Shown here: positions 1 through 10,442 of the stretch, in pieces
How the letters are laid out: the number at the start of each line of letters is the position of its first letter
How positions within the stretch are numbered: the first letter of the stretch is position 1
NCBI GenBank assembly: GCA_917880885.1
Contig: OU862913.1
Location: 5,828,001 to 5,892,000 of the forward strand
Reading direction: 5' to 3'
Length of the DNA: 64,000 nucleotides
From: Limnephilus marmoratus
Taxonomy: Eukaryota; Arthropoda; Insecta; Trichoptera; Limnephilidae
Translations under genes and position numbers: made by a program
The notes under the pieces: model-generated
Seen by the model: the letters and a program-made list of their open reading frames with translations, nothing else
Told to the model about the DNA's origin: nothing
Database searches by the model: none

Positions 1-296
1 CAGAGCTAATTTATACATAAAAAGTTCAAGTTGCTCGTAGAACTCGGGTATGCGTAAAATAATGATTGCATTACTAAAATAAGTTTTATAAATTAAAACC
101 ACAGAATTAGGGAGCAACCAAGATGTAAAAATAACAACAGAAATATTAAAACCCTTAACATATTTTTAAGATATGACAATGAACATTTTATTTCTTAACA
201 CTAAATTAACGATTAACACATTATCTAATTATTAAAATTTTATTGTATTTCCATTAAAGTTCTATGCGAAGTTTTAAATATAATACTCTCACGATG
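1..296. other. AT-rich flank, nothing recognised
   Basis: No coding, RNA or structured repeat signal was recognised here. The stretch lies beyond the putative poly(A) signal of the zinc-finger gene that follows on the minus strand. Confidence 0.4.
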
Positions 297-302
297 TTTA
301 TT
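297..302 (-). terminator. Putative poly(A) signal of ZF1
   Basis: AATAAA on the minus strand, about 345 bases past the ZF1 stop codon. The paralogue ZF2 has AATAAA at the equivalent place (14549-14554) within a homologous 3' flank, which supports both as real 3' processing signals. Confidence 0.45.
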
Positions 303-646
303 TAATTTTCCCCTAAGCGGCCCAATTTTTAATGGAGTGGTTTAAAATAAGTCGGGTGCGCCTCATACGTCATAATACATGACTGGTAATATTATAGGTA
401 GCTTGAAAACAAGCTTCGGGGTCCGAGCGGTTAATAAATTTAATTAGTATGCTTACAGCCAAAACAAGATAATGGTTTTTCTCTACCATGAGTAAGAATG
501 TGAACATGAATAACTGCACAAGAAAAGAGAATAAGGTATTCTCCTGTATTGGTAAGCACTGTTTTCTCCAGTAAGGGTTAAAATATGAACTTTTAAATAT
601 CTCTTCAGAAAATATGAATTGCTGCAGTACGAAGACAAAAAGGTAT
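303..646 (-). pseudogene. Decayed zinc-finger coding tail of ZF1 (now 3' UTR)
   Basis: Past the ZF1 stop the minus strand still carries worn finger-like sequence: spaced Cys/His remnants and broken GEKP linkers, in more than one frame with stops. The same degenerate tail follows ZF2 at about 14555-14884, and the two tails align with each other, including a shared segment coding QLFMFTFLLM in both. The ancestral gene therefore probably had more fingers, and this part lost coding function before or soon after the duplication. Confidence 0.55.
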
Positions 647-1101
647 CTATTCATTATGGTTGCGTAAATGCCTTATTAAAGATGATTTGTCTGAGAAAGA
701 GTAGTTACATTGGGGACATGAAAAAGGTTTTTGTCCAGTATGGATGCGTAAGTGCCTTGTTAAATGTGATTTATCCGAGCAGAAATAGTCGCAATAAATA
801 CACGAAAAAGATTTTTCACCAGTATGGGTGCGTAAGTGCCTTGTTAAAGCTGCTTTGTTTGAGTAGGAGTAGTTGCAATGGGAACATGAATGAGGCTTTT
901 CTTCAGAATGGGTGAGTAAGTGCACTGTTAAATTTGACTTGCGTGAGCAGGCGTAGTTACAATGGGGACACGAATAAGGCTTTTCTCCAGTATGGGTGTG
1001 CAAGTGCCTTATTAACACTGACTTGTATGAGCAGGAGTAGTGGCAATGGGAACATGAATGAGGTTTTTCTCCAGGATGCGTCTTCAGGTCCGTTATCATG
1101 T
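647..1101 (-). CDS. ZF1 exon 3 (finger exon)
   Basis: Starts after the acceptor TTTTCAG and restores the phase left by exon 2. It encodes all five fingers (for example HSCSHCHYSC... and FSCPQCNYSF...) and ends at TAG (649-647) after the residues NHNE. Confidence 0.75.
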
Positions 1102-3272
1102 CTGAAAATAATGGCGGATAAAGCTCAATAAGTAGGTTTCTATAATAAAACATGAAAATTATTTAGACAAATTCACACAAATAAAAATCGATTTTACCAG
1201 GAGCACGTTCAGAGTATTCTAAGCGTTCCTTTTTTACATCTGTCAGGTCTATGTCTATTTCCGTATAAGTAATTCCCACTCCACCTTCTTCTCGGGGTTC
1301 TGGTTCTGTCTTGATGGGGACAGTCTCCACATTACTGCTACCTGGAATAACAAAACAATAATACAATGAAAAAGCGTAGTACATTGAAAATTCGTTGTGG
1401 GTCGGTTATAACTTGGCGGCGTGCGTTTTGTATTGATCGTGAATTGGCATTTGTTCTATGGCAATGAATTGTTACTTGTTCCCTTCCCCTTTTCGACCTC
1501 TCTCCTCCCCAGTTACAGTTACACAGTGCTTTCGTTAAACGGCAAATAAAATCACAAGACAATAATACAAAATCAACAATTTTTTCTATAGTGAACTCAT
1601 CTTGAGGACAGTACAGCGGAGAATAAATCTTACCTTTACCTACTCTAACTCACAATTTGAGAGGCGGGTATGGTACTGCCGCCCCGGAAACCATTTATTG
1701 GATAACTAACACCGCTGCCACATGTCATTCCAAGTGGTTGGCTACGTTTGGTGACTTAGCAGGGGTGCCCGGGTTCATGGGTTCAGGTTCAGGATCTTAG
1801 CGGCGGATACGTCTGCACACGTGGCAGACCGGATCAGGAGAGACTGGTTGAGGGAGATCTTTTGATCTCTCCAATAGGACCCAGTGGAAGGCATGAAATC
1901 ATTCGTTCTTCACTTCTGGACATACTGACCCCAGATTCCTACCCACCCCTCATACATTTTTTCTTTCCAGAACTTTCCCTACTTTCTTTCCCTAAAAAGA
2001 CCATCCACACAGCAGCCCCAAAGATGATGTCGGCCCTGAGGGGAATTATTTTCCTCAGGGCCTTCTGTGTCGATCTAATGTAAAAAAAGTACATTTCCCT
2101 TACATTAAATTAGTTGACTATGTAACGACATCGAGAAATACAGAAGATTTTTATAATTATTTGTTTTATTTGTCATTTGAGTGAGCTTTTATATAAGTTT
2201 GTATTATTTTTGTAGTTCTTTTATTTTTATACGGACATATGAAAGTTCATGTATTCTCCGTCTGAGTAGATTTTTGTAATAATCTGTACCTATTTGTGTA
2301 TTAACTGAGTTTTTTAACTGCATTGTTCTCACGTAAGTAAGAACACCTGTAGAAGCACGGTATAAATAAATATGTCGGCATTACGGACGTTTTAACGAAA
2401 GCCTTCCATTCTTGAAAATCTTTAAATGGAATTAATAGTTTCTAGTCAATCGAATCATACAAGTGGCCTATTGCTCCATACAGGAGTACAGGTGGCCCCG
2501 AAGAAAACAATTTCCCTTAGAGTATATATCACATTTTGGAACGCTGTGTGGAAGATCTTTTTAATTAAAGGAAGGAGGAGAAGTTTCAGGATGGAAAGAG
2601 GTATGAGGGGTGGTTCAGAATCTGGTAGGGTGTAATGGACGTATTAATCCATTCCTCTTACTGCGGTGCAAGGCAATGCGTTGAGAGAGGCCGGCTGAAG
2701 AAATCAAAAGGTCTTCATCAACCAGTCTCATCCGATCTGGCCAGCAAGCATAAGGTAAGCAAACGCATCCGCCATCAAGACCTAAACCTCACCCCATGAA
2801 CATGAGTACCCCCGGTAAGTTACCAAACAAAGCGAACCCCTTGGGGTATACATGGTATATTTTACCTAATCGAAAAGTTTTTTCGGCGAGGAGAAAGAGA
2901 GATGATTTACTTTAGTACTTAATTAAAATATATGGTGAAGCAACAGCTTAAATCATTAGGAGGAGTTTGAGGGAATAATAAGTTGTTTTAATTCATCAAT
3001 AGCGAAATTTGGAAGAGTAAAAATAACAGAAGGACAACACGAGGGGAAGTAGAAAACAAGCAGCTGTCCTGACTGCGTCCATCTGAAACACCTCTGTGAT
3101 ATACGCAATGCAACTTACTAGTTGCCTGAACACTCTCCGCATACTGCAAACATTCCTTCTTCACATCCGGAAGGCGGTTGTCTATATCTGTATACGCCAT
3201 TTCACCTGAGTCTTCTTCCTGCGACCATGGTTCAGTCTTGATGGAAACACTCTCTGGGTTGGGAAGATCCAT
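647..3272 (-). CDS. ZF1: C2H2 zinc-finger protein, three exons, 5 fingers
   Basis: Probable nuclear DNA-binding protein of about 250 aa. The coding model joins 3272-3119, 1341-1198 and 1101-647 (753 nt). Both introns are phase 1 with GT-AG ends (GTAAGT and GTAAAA donors; TTCCAG and TTTTCAG acceptors), and the frame stays open across the join. Residues 1-99 form an acidic leader made of two similar modules, each with a K-T-E-P motif followed by a D-I-D...D-V-K-K-E stretch. Residues about 116-245 hold five C-x2-C-x12-H-x3-H fingers joined by GEKP-type linkers. The start at 3272 is the first ATG of the leader and is matched by the same MDLPNPESVSIK start in ZF2. It is a tandem paralogue of ZF2 about 14 kb away on the same strand. 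DNA target unknown. Confidence 0.75.
1198..1341 (-). CDS. ZF1 exon 2 (KTEP module)
   Basis: A 144-nt exon bounded by TTCCAG and GTAAAA. It encodes the module VPIKTEPEPREE followed by TEIDIDLTDVKKE. The paralogous ZF2 exon at 16049-15894 has the same boundaries and phase. Confidence 0.75.
1648..2092 (+). repeat. Interspersed repeat family R1, copy 1 (in ZF1 intron)
   Basis: Begins near an AATTTGAGAGGCGGG-like sequence and ends with a GGGCCT...GATCTAATGTAAAAAAAG tail. Related copies lie at about 2465-2860 (inverted), 40262-40677 (inverted) and 56176-56492 (direct), plus a 3' fragment near 48395-48443. No coding capacity was seen. The A-rich 3' end suggests a SINE-like element, but no clear Pol III boxes were found. 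Confidence 0.6.
2465..2860 (-). repeat. R1 repeat, copy 2 (inverted relative to copy 1)
   Basis: Reverse-complement match to copy 1: it includes the same wheat-like run of CTCCATACAGG...GGCCCC at one end and the TTACCAAACAAAGCGAACC segment at the other. Together with copy 1 it forms an inverted pair inside the first intron of ZF1. Confidence 0.5.
3119..3272 (-). CDS. ZF1 exon 1 (leader, start codon)
   Basis: ATG at 3272 in a good context (GCCATGG), followed by MDLPNPESVSIKTEP and an acidic D-I-D...D-V-K-K-E stretch. The donor GTAAGT lies at 3118-3113. The length (154 nt, phase 1) is identical to ZF2 exon 1. Confidence 0.7.
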
Positions 3273-4071
3273 GGCACTGCTGTGATAGCGTCCTGTTAGG
3301 TGATGGTAATTGTTCTAGCTGAAAATAAATAAGGACCGTAAAAAAATCTTTCCATACCAACATTTCAATTCAATGAATTTTATTAATTGTGTTTTTGTTT
3401 ACTTCCTAGAACTCCATTAATTTTTAAAAATGTTATATACTAATTTGTTATACTTTATTTCCATTTGAATTAAAACTTAATTATTATTCAATCTAAATTA
3501 AAAAATTTAATTTAGATTTTCACACGCCAAAAGAACTATTAATGGTAAATATTTTGGTGACTATGCCGAGTTTCGCTTCCTTCATTCTATAGCCAATGTT
3601 TCAGACAGTATTACAGTGTCCATCATCGGGGCAAATGTTTAGATTTTGGTAGTTTAAAATTTAAGTAGATAAAAGAGTCGTAAGAATGTAGAAAATAGCG
3701 CTTAAAAATAATCCACTAAACATAAACTGTTGAACATAAACAGCCGCTTTCACCAATGACTTGACAAAAGAGCGACCGCTCGGGGACTTGGCAGAAACAA
3801 GGGCAACTGCTTCACAAATGGGACCTACAGAAATAATAGTTCCATTTTCCGATAAAGTGAATCATTCTCGTGTATAAAGCCACACTGAGTGCAGAACTAT
3901 CAATTTGATGTTGGTGTAGTTTTGTGGGTCGAACCAGTTGTCTGATTTATGAATAAGGTAAATAATACTAACATTGTAAATAATGTGTTCATGAATGTAA
4001 GGGTGAACTTTTTCAACTGTATTTTGACATAGAAGCCAAAAGATGTTATAATATGTTATATGATTGTTGAT
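3273..4071. other. Intergenic, with one worn hammerhead-like motif
   Basis: Upstream of ZF1. The minus strand at about 3640-3590 shows a GATGATGGACACTGTAAT...CTGTCTGAAAC pattern, which is a degenerate relative of the hammerhead-bearing repeat near 25.53 kb (the CUGAUGA box reads CCGATGA). The rest was not recognised. Confidence 0.4.
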
Positions 4072-4339
4072 GTTGGGTATAGGGTTGCCATCTTCTAAAA
4101 TAAAAAAGCCTGACTCTGCGCTCTGTAAGGCCAGACATTTTGCTCTAAAAGCCGGACGTACGTACATAATTTTGGACATAACTTTTATAAATATCTAGTA
4201 ATAAAAAATCTGTTACAACTTACAGTTGTTTATTAATCACGCATTAACCAATTTAATAACAACAATCAGTCTTATCCTCGTCATCAGTTGACATTTGTAT
4301 AGAATATAATGTCAATAACAATGTTGGACTATTTGTCCG

Positions 4340-4372
4340 CAAATAAATAAATAAATAAATAAATAAATAACA
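4340..4372. repeat. (AAAT)n microsatellite
   Basis: About seven AAAT units just left of the inner satellite-carrying element. Confidence 0.8.
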
Positions 4373-4388
4373 AAATAAAAAAAATATT

Positions 4389-6624
4389 AATTTTTGGGGA
4401 TCGTTGGAAATGGTTAATACGCACTTTTTTTAAAAAATATCTTTTGATTCACCTTAATTACATTAAAAGACAACTATTTGCACTGGGGGGAGTGGAAAAT
4501 ATTTCATTTTAAATTTCGATTACGTAAAATTAAAATTACCTTTCGTCTTGTGAGATTGTACGCCATTATGGTTATTATGGGTTATTAGTTCATTCGCTGT
4601 CATCACTCTGTATGTTGGTATTCCTGATACACTTGAATGTATAACGAACGGCTAGAAGATTTTGAAGGTACCACGAAATCTGGAAAGGTAAGTACTAAAT
4701 TATCGGAGTTTTGGGAATAAAATGACGGAAAAAAATATGTTTTTAATTTCGGTAATTATTTTTTATAAATAATACATTCACTTTTGTATCAAAAACCGTG
4801 TTATATAAACCTAGCGTAGCCATTAAATTACTTGAAAACTGGGATGTTTTTCTTGCCTTGACGCGAGTAGGCGTTATAAAGGGGCACTTTCTTTTGTATC
4901 ACAAACCATGTTACACAAACCTAGCGTAGCCGCCAAACTACTTGAAAACTGGGATGTTTTTTTGCCGTGACGCGAGTAGGCGCTACGAAGGGGGCACTTT
5001 CTTTTCTATCACAAACCATGTTACACAAACCTAGCGTAGCCGCTAAACTACTTGAAAACTGGGATGTTTTTCTTGCCGTGACGCGAGTAGGCGCTACGAA
5101 GGGGGCACTTTCTTTTCTATCACAAACCATGTTACACAAACCTAGCGTAGCCGCTAAACTACTTGAAAACTGGGATGTTTTTTTGCCGTGACGCGAGTAG
5201 GCGCTACGAAGGGGGCACTTTCTTTTCTATCACAAACCATGTTACACAAACCTAGCGTTGCCGCTAAACTACTTGAAAACTGGGATGTTTTTTTGCCGTG
5301 ACGCGAGTAGGCGCTACGAAGGGGGCACTTTCTTTTCTATCACAAACCATGTTACACAAACCTAGCGTAGCCGCTAAACTACTTGAAAACTGGGATGTTT
5401 TTCTTGCCGTGACGCGAGTAGGCGCTACGAAGGGGGCACTTTCTTTTCTATCACAAACCATGTTACACAAACCTAGCGTAGCCGCTAAACTACTTGAAAA
5501 CTGGGATGTTTTTTTTGCCGTGACGCGAGTAGGCGCTACGAAGGGGGCACTTTCTTTTCTATCACAAACCATGTTACACAAACCTAGCGTAGCCGCTAAA
5601 CTACTTGAAAACTGGGATGTTTTTTGCCGTGACGCGAGTAGGCGTTATAAAGGGGCACTTTCTTTTGTATCACAAACCATGTTACACAAACCTAGCGTAG
5701 CCGCCAAACTACTTGAAAACTGGGATGTTTTTTTGCCGTGACGCGAGTAGGCGCTACGAAGGGGGCACTTTCTTTTCTATCACAAACCATGTTACACAAA
5801 CCTAGCGTAGCCGCTAAACTACTTGAAAACTGGGATGTTTTTCTTGCCGTGACGCGAGTAGGCGCTACGAAGGGGGCACTTTCTTTTCTATCACAAACCA
5901 TGTTACACAAACCTAGCGTGGCCGCTAAACTACTTGAAAACTGGGATGTTTTTTTGCCGTGACGCGAGTAGGCGCTACGAAGGGGGCACTTTCTTTTCTA
6001 TCACAAACCATGTTACACAAACCTAGCGTAGCCGCTAAACTACTTGAAAACTGGGATGTTTTTTGCCGTGACGCGAGTAGGCGTTATAAAGGGGCACTTT
6101 CTTTTGTATCACAAACCATATCACATAAAATTAGCGTACGTAGCCGCTCAACATCGCAGAAATAGTTGATTTATAAAAATAAAATTTTAAAGTCAAAAAA
6201 AATTTAAGCTAATAAATTTTAATCAACGCACGCAATACATGTGTATTAGATAAGTACCTACTAATTAGGCGGAATTTCAGTTTTATAACATTAAAAAACT
6301 CCCGCGCGATTTTGTCTCTAGCCGTTGGTTTTACGAGCCGAATTCCCATGAAGTCTGCTACGATTTGCTCTAGCATGTTTTCGTAGAGTAACAAGAATAC
6401 CAACATTACAAAAAAATGACATTTGAAAATAATGTTTGAAAATGGACGGTCTCGTTTCACAGAATGAAAGCTAATTTTAATTTTACGTAATCGAAATTTA
6501 GAATGAAATATTTTCCACTCCCCCCAATGCAAATAGTTGTCTTTTAATGTAATTAAGGTGAATCAAAAGATATTTTCAAAAAAAAGTGCGTATTAACCGT
6601 TTCCAACGATCCCCAAAATTTACC
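4389..6624. mobile_element. Element E: long-inverted-repeat element carrying a 12-unit satellite
   Basis: About 150-200 bp at 4389 onward (ATTTTTGGGGATCGTTGG, GGGGGGAGTGGAAAATATTT) reappears inverted at about 6440-6624. The A-rich sequence AAAAAAATATT abuts both ends as a possible target duplication. The interior is the satellite array of 4855-6125. No transposase is encoded, so it must be non-autonomous. A solo copy of a related terminal repeat lies near 41400-41560. Confidence 0.6.
4855..6125. repeat. Satellite array S1: about 12 units of ~110 bp
   Basis: Each unit contains GACGCGAGTAGGCG, then CACAAACCATGTTACACAAA, then CCTAGCGTAGCCGCTAAAC, then ACTTGAAAACTGGGATG. Twelve GCGAGTAGGCG starts are visible between 4863 and about 6072. 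Units 1, 8 and 12 carry GTTATAAAGG in place of GCTACGAAGGG, and unit 8 repeats the private variants of unit 1 (GCCGCCAAAC), so blocks of units have been duplicated. Open frames on both strands are by-products of the periodicity, not genes. Confidence 0.85.
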
Positions 6625-6903
6625 AAAAAAATATTGAGTCTTCTGTCTGTAGACATACTAAACTTATAAAACAAACAAACAAAACATAACCTTTTTTCTG
6701 GTTAAACAGTTGACTAAAATTTTTCGTTAAATAGATATAAAATGAAACATATTTATCTTTGTGGACAAAAAACGAAAAACATAAATTAAAATGAAATCTC
6801 GACTTCTCCAAATTATTAAAATCACCATTCAAATCTACCATTTTGTATATTATTTGGCGTTTTCACCTACTTTATCCAAATCGTCGTTTTCTTTGGATAT
6901 CAT

Positions 6904-7010
6904 TTAATAAAATCCTTGACATGTCATTTTTAAATTATACAATGTGTACACCATCTTAGCAATTGTTTGCAATTTATTGCGTTCCTTGGTCCACTGGGTG
7001 TTTATTAAAT
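6904..7010 (-). pseudogene. hAT transposase C-terminal fragment
   Basis: The minus-strand reading INTQWTKERNKLQTIAKMVY then YNLKMTCQGFY resembles the end of hAT dimerisation domains (QWT..RN.L...). Only this piece survives, within the 4080-7183 element. Confidence 0.5.
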
Positions 7011-7191
7011 AGAAAACTCCTTGAAAGTAATATTCCGCCAATTTCAGAAGTTCGGAAGACAAAACCCGCGCGGACCAAAAAAGCCTAACAAAGGCCGGAC
7101 AGACCGGATACATAAATATTTAGCCGGACACGACCTAAAAAAGCCAAACATGTCCGGCTAAAGCCGGACACATGGCAACCCTAGTTGGGTA

Positions 7192-8500
7192 GCGAAAACT
7201 GATAAATCAAATGTCTTACAACAACAAGCACCAATTAAAGAGTTTAGGTGTTATTTAGTCAATTCTAGTTACGTAAAGGCGAAGCGAGTCGGTCAATTCC
7301 AAAGCGTTGAAGTAACGTCACAAGAAAACTAGAAGCTCTTCAATTTCAAAAAACTTCTTAAACGAGGTTGTTATGAAACAATCGCAAGTGACATATATTT
7401 AATACGATTATTGTATTGTTCTCACAACATTAATTCAGAAAGACGGAGCAACTATTACTGGCGACAAGGAAACAAAGGAGTTGGAGACGCCGAATATTGA
7501 CATTAATTTGACATATCGACTCCACAGAAATGATAGACCATAGATAAAGCACTCACTTTCTGGATAACTTCAAGCTTTTTGTATGATGAAAGTATAGAAA
7601 CAATTTCACAGTAAATATACCAATAATTCGATTATTTGTCGTCACATACCATCGACGAGGATAGAGTAAAATAAATAAACAAATAAATGTACTTCTTCAA
7701 ACTTTGTGGACCGTTCACATGCGGTAGAAGCTATATCTTCAGAAATTTGAAGTAGACAAGAGTGGGTAGGCCACAAAGTACTACACAAAGAGTTGACCGG
7801 TTTTTTTCTATTTCATTCTCTCAAATTCTAAATTCTACAAAGGTTTTTGTTTGGCTCTTTTTAGTCAATGACGTTACATACTAAATTCGACGAGGGGTAG
7901 TGTTATAAATTGTTATAAATATTAGTGTTATAAATATTGGTAATTGGTAGAAGGACTTCAAACTTCAAGGAAAACATCTGGTTCAATGGCGGAATTCCTC
8001 TCGTTTATTCACAAGCACATTGTTACAATGATTTGTTCCCGACCCGACAAAACACTGAATTTAGTCACTTTGACCACTTGCTAGATAATACTAGCTGTTT
8101 ACAGGAGATCCACGAATTAAGAGAGTTTTTAACTAGAAACACAGGCTATTTATAAATAATATTTTCTAACACCAACAAATAAACAAAACACACTTGTGTC
8201 AGTCATCGTTCGAAATATGGCAGAAATCGAGAAATCTGCTTTATCGTCTAGCATGTAATTTAGTTTCGCCTTACGTCGCTAATCTGTAATCTGTTATCAA
8301 CAAAAACAATAAGCCACAAAAATACGCCGCTAGATGGCAGTAGCCTTCACTTTTTGGACAGGTAGAAATCTCAAAGTGGGAAGTCAAAAGCAAGAAATAC
8401 ATTTAGTACTTTAGTACTGAACTGCTACGCGTCGAGTAAGGTTACGTCTTCGGTCATAGCGCAAGTAATCCAAGAATTTTGTATTTATGTGACAGAAGTC
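7192..8500. other. Intergenic, nothing recognised
   Basis: AT-rich single-copy-looking DNA between two mobile elements. Only short open frames without family resemblance were seen. Confidence 0.35.
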
Positions 8501-8904
8501 ATGAACTCGGAAAAAATTCGGTGTTTGGGCGAAATTCCTAAAAAATAAAACTAGTTATTTTTATACTAATTTGGGGTCGGGAAATCCGAATCTGAAAGAA
8601 TTAGGCGGCGGCAAGCAATATTAACTGAATTACACGACTTTAAAATTTTCTATACACACACACATGAAAATAGTCATTTCGGAAGCATTTTGACACACGA
8701 AGTACGAAGATCATAGAAAAACAAGAAATGTACAAAAACATGTGCCGGCAGTGTTACCAGCTCTCAAAAATATTTATCCCTATATCAATAACGTAAAACT
8801 TTCCGACACGATAATTCCTCACATAACACATTAACCTGATGAATTACGACTATCTCAACGGCCGTATTCTTAAACCAAAAGTATGAAAATTCGTAGTCTT
8901 AAAA

Positions 8905-9006
8905 ATGCGTAACCTAACCTAACCTAAGGCTAGGTTCGTGAAATATGGTTTGTGCCCCTTTATACCACCTGCTCGCGTCCCTAACCTAACCTAACCTAAC
9001 CTAACG
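8905..9006. repeat. Short interstitial CCTAA (TTAGG) runs
   Basis: Three CCTAA units near 8909-8925 and five near 8981-9005, separated by one satellite-like segment, lie at the start of array S2. TTAGG is the common insect telomere repeat. The runs are too short to be telomeric. Confidence 0.6.
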
Positions 9007-9412
9007 CTAGCTTTGTGTAACATGGGTTGTGCCCCTTTATACCGCCTGCTCGCGTCACGGCAAAAACATCCCTGTTTTCAAGTAGTTTACCGGCAACGCT
9101 AGGTTTGTGTAACATGGTTTGTGCCCCTTTATACCGCCTGCTCGCGTCACGGCAAAAAAACATCCCTGTTTTCAAGTAGTTTAGCGGCTACGCTAGGTTT
9201 GTGTAACATGGTTTGTGCCCCTTTATACCGCCTGCTCGCGTCACGGCAAAAAAACATCCCTGTTTACAAGTAGTTTAACGGCTACCCTAGGTTTGTGTAA
9301 CATGGTTTGTGCCCCTTTATACCGCCTGCTCGCGTCACGGCAAAAAAACATCCCTGTTTTCAAGTAGTTTAGCAGCTATGCTGGGTTTATGTAACATGAT
9401 TTGTGATACAAA
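8925..9412 (-). repeat. Satellite array S2: about 5 units of ~92 bp
   Basis: Reverse-complement version of the S1/S3/S5 satellite: CCTGCTCGCGTCACGGC, CATCCCTGTTTTCAAGTAG, GCGGCTACGCTAGGTTTGTG, ACATGGTTTGTGCCCC. It lacks the CTTTCTTTT insertion that lengthens the S1 units. Confidence 0.8.
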
Positions 9413-9753
9413 AGTGAGTAAAATTTATAAAAAATAAGTACTTAAAATATAAACATGTTATTTTACGTTATTGATATTACTGCTTAATGGCAACACTTAA
9501 TTTTGTGTGGTAAAAACATCTATGTTATCTTGTTTTTCTATGATCTTCGTACATCGTGTGTCAAAATGCTTCCAAAATGACTATTTTCATGTGTGTGTGT
9601 ATAAAAAAATTTAAAGTCGTGTAATTCAGTTAATATTGCTTGCCGCCGCCTAATTCTTTCAGATTCGGATTCCCCGACCCCAAATTAGTATAAAAATAAC
9701 TAGTTTTATTTTTTAGGAATTTCGCCCAAACACCGAACTTTACCCATGAACTC

Positions 9754-10320
9754 AGTTAAAACCATGTTCCTGTCTTGATTGGCATTATCTTTATCATTTT
9801 TTGTGCTCTTATTTTTGTCATGGCTGAAATTTATTATTTTTTTAATTCAACTTTGCATCATTTATAATTGTATCAAGTTCGTGTACCTAAAGTCAAAACG
9901 TGTAATGTATTGTGCTGTAAACGGATAAAATCTGTTAATAAATAAATAAACAAATATTATTCAATATTTTGAAAGATATTTAATAATTTACCAGGGTGGG
10001 CACATGATGTTGCGCCAATTTTGGAAAAGTAATTTGTTGACTTGTTCGGTTAATATTTAAATTTTATAATCATGAAAAAATCTCCAATACAATAAAGGAA
10101 AAAGAAGTGTAATAACAGAGGGGCATTTAAGTGTCTTAAGATGATATATTTATAATTATTTTAATAACATTGAGGAAAAAGCTGAAAAACAAACGACATT
10201 ATTTTTTGCATTATTATTTATTCTACAATAAAACCATAAAAAAACCCAACTTAAATATTTTCACGTTTAATTGTTTTTTAAGGTTAAAATCTGTAACATT
10301 CATTATTTATTATCGTAGAA
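9754..10320. other. AT-rich intergenic sequence
   Basis: Nothing coding was recognised. The segment ending at about 9950 in TAATAAATAAATAAAC could be the 3' tail of an old LINE, but no reverse-transcriptase residues are visible. Confidence 0.3.
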
Positions 10321-10395
10321 AGCTAACACTTTGTGGCTTGACATTATATTGAATGAAACAAGTACTTTGTTTAAAAACCACTTTATTTTTATTTA

Positions 10396-10442
10396 TATTC
10401 GTCGACCGGTTTCGGATGAACTCAACCTTCTTCAGGACAATA
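10396..10442 (-). ncRNA. Hammerhead-ribozyme-like motif at Penelope 3' end
   Basis: The minus strand reads TTGTC (stem I), CTGAAGA (core, 10435-10429), a stem II segment starting AGGTTGAG and ending ATCC, GAA, the palindrome ACCGGT as stem III, C as the cleavage-site base, then GACGA, which pairs with TTGTC. The stem II pairing is imperfect. Known Penelope-like elements carry hammerheads with very short stem III in this position. Confidence 0.55.

Larger units (their letters stand above)
4080..7183 (-). mobile_element. Dead hAT-family DNA transposon with 8-bp TSD
   Basis: The ends are TAGGGTTGCCAT at 4080 and its inverted match ending at 7183. They are flanked by identical 8-bp direct repeats GTTGGGTA (4072-4079 and 7184-7191), as expected for hAT insertion. 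On the minus strand at about 7010-6904 a fragment reads QWTKERNKL...YNLKMTC, which resembles the C-terminal dimerisation region of hAT transposases. The rest of the transposase is lost. A second inverted-repeat element (4389-6624) sits inside it. Confidence 0.7.
8509..9745. mobile_element. Element A: satellite-carrying long-TIR element with 8-9-bp TSD
   Basis: The 8-bp sequence ATGAACTC flanks it at 8501-8508 and 9746-9753 (nine bases match if the preceding C is counted). The terminal inverted repeats are about 200 bp (TTCGGTGTTTGGGCGAAATT at the left, its inverse ending near 9740), and they include TATACACACACACATGAAAA and its inverse. The interior is satellite array S2. With TIRs beginning GG and an 8-9-bp duplication it resembles MULE-type or foldback non-autonomous elements; the superfamily is not settled. 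Confidence 0.75.

Noticed and set aside
4921..6165. Long open frames on both strands repeating MTRVGATKGALSF... and MCNMVCDRKESAPF...
   Set aside because: They follow the ~110-bp satellite period on both strands, and unit length differences shift the frame; no coding signal beyond the repeat.
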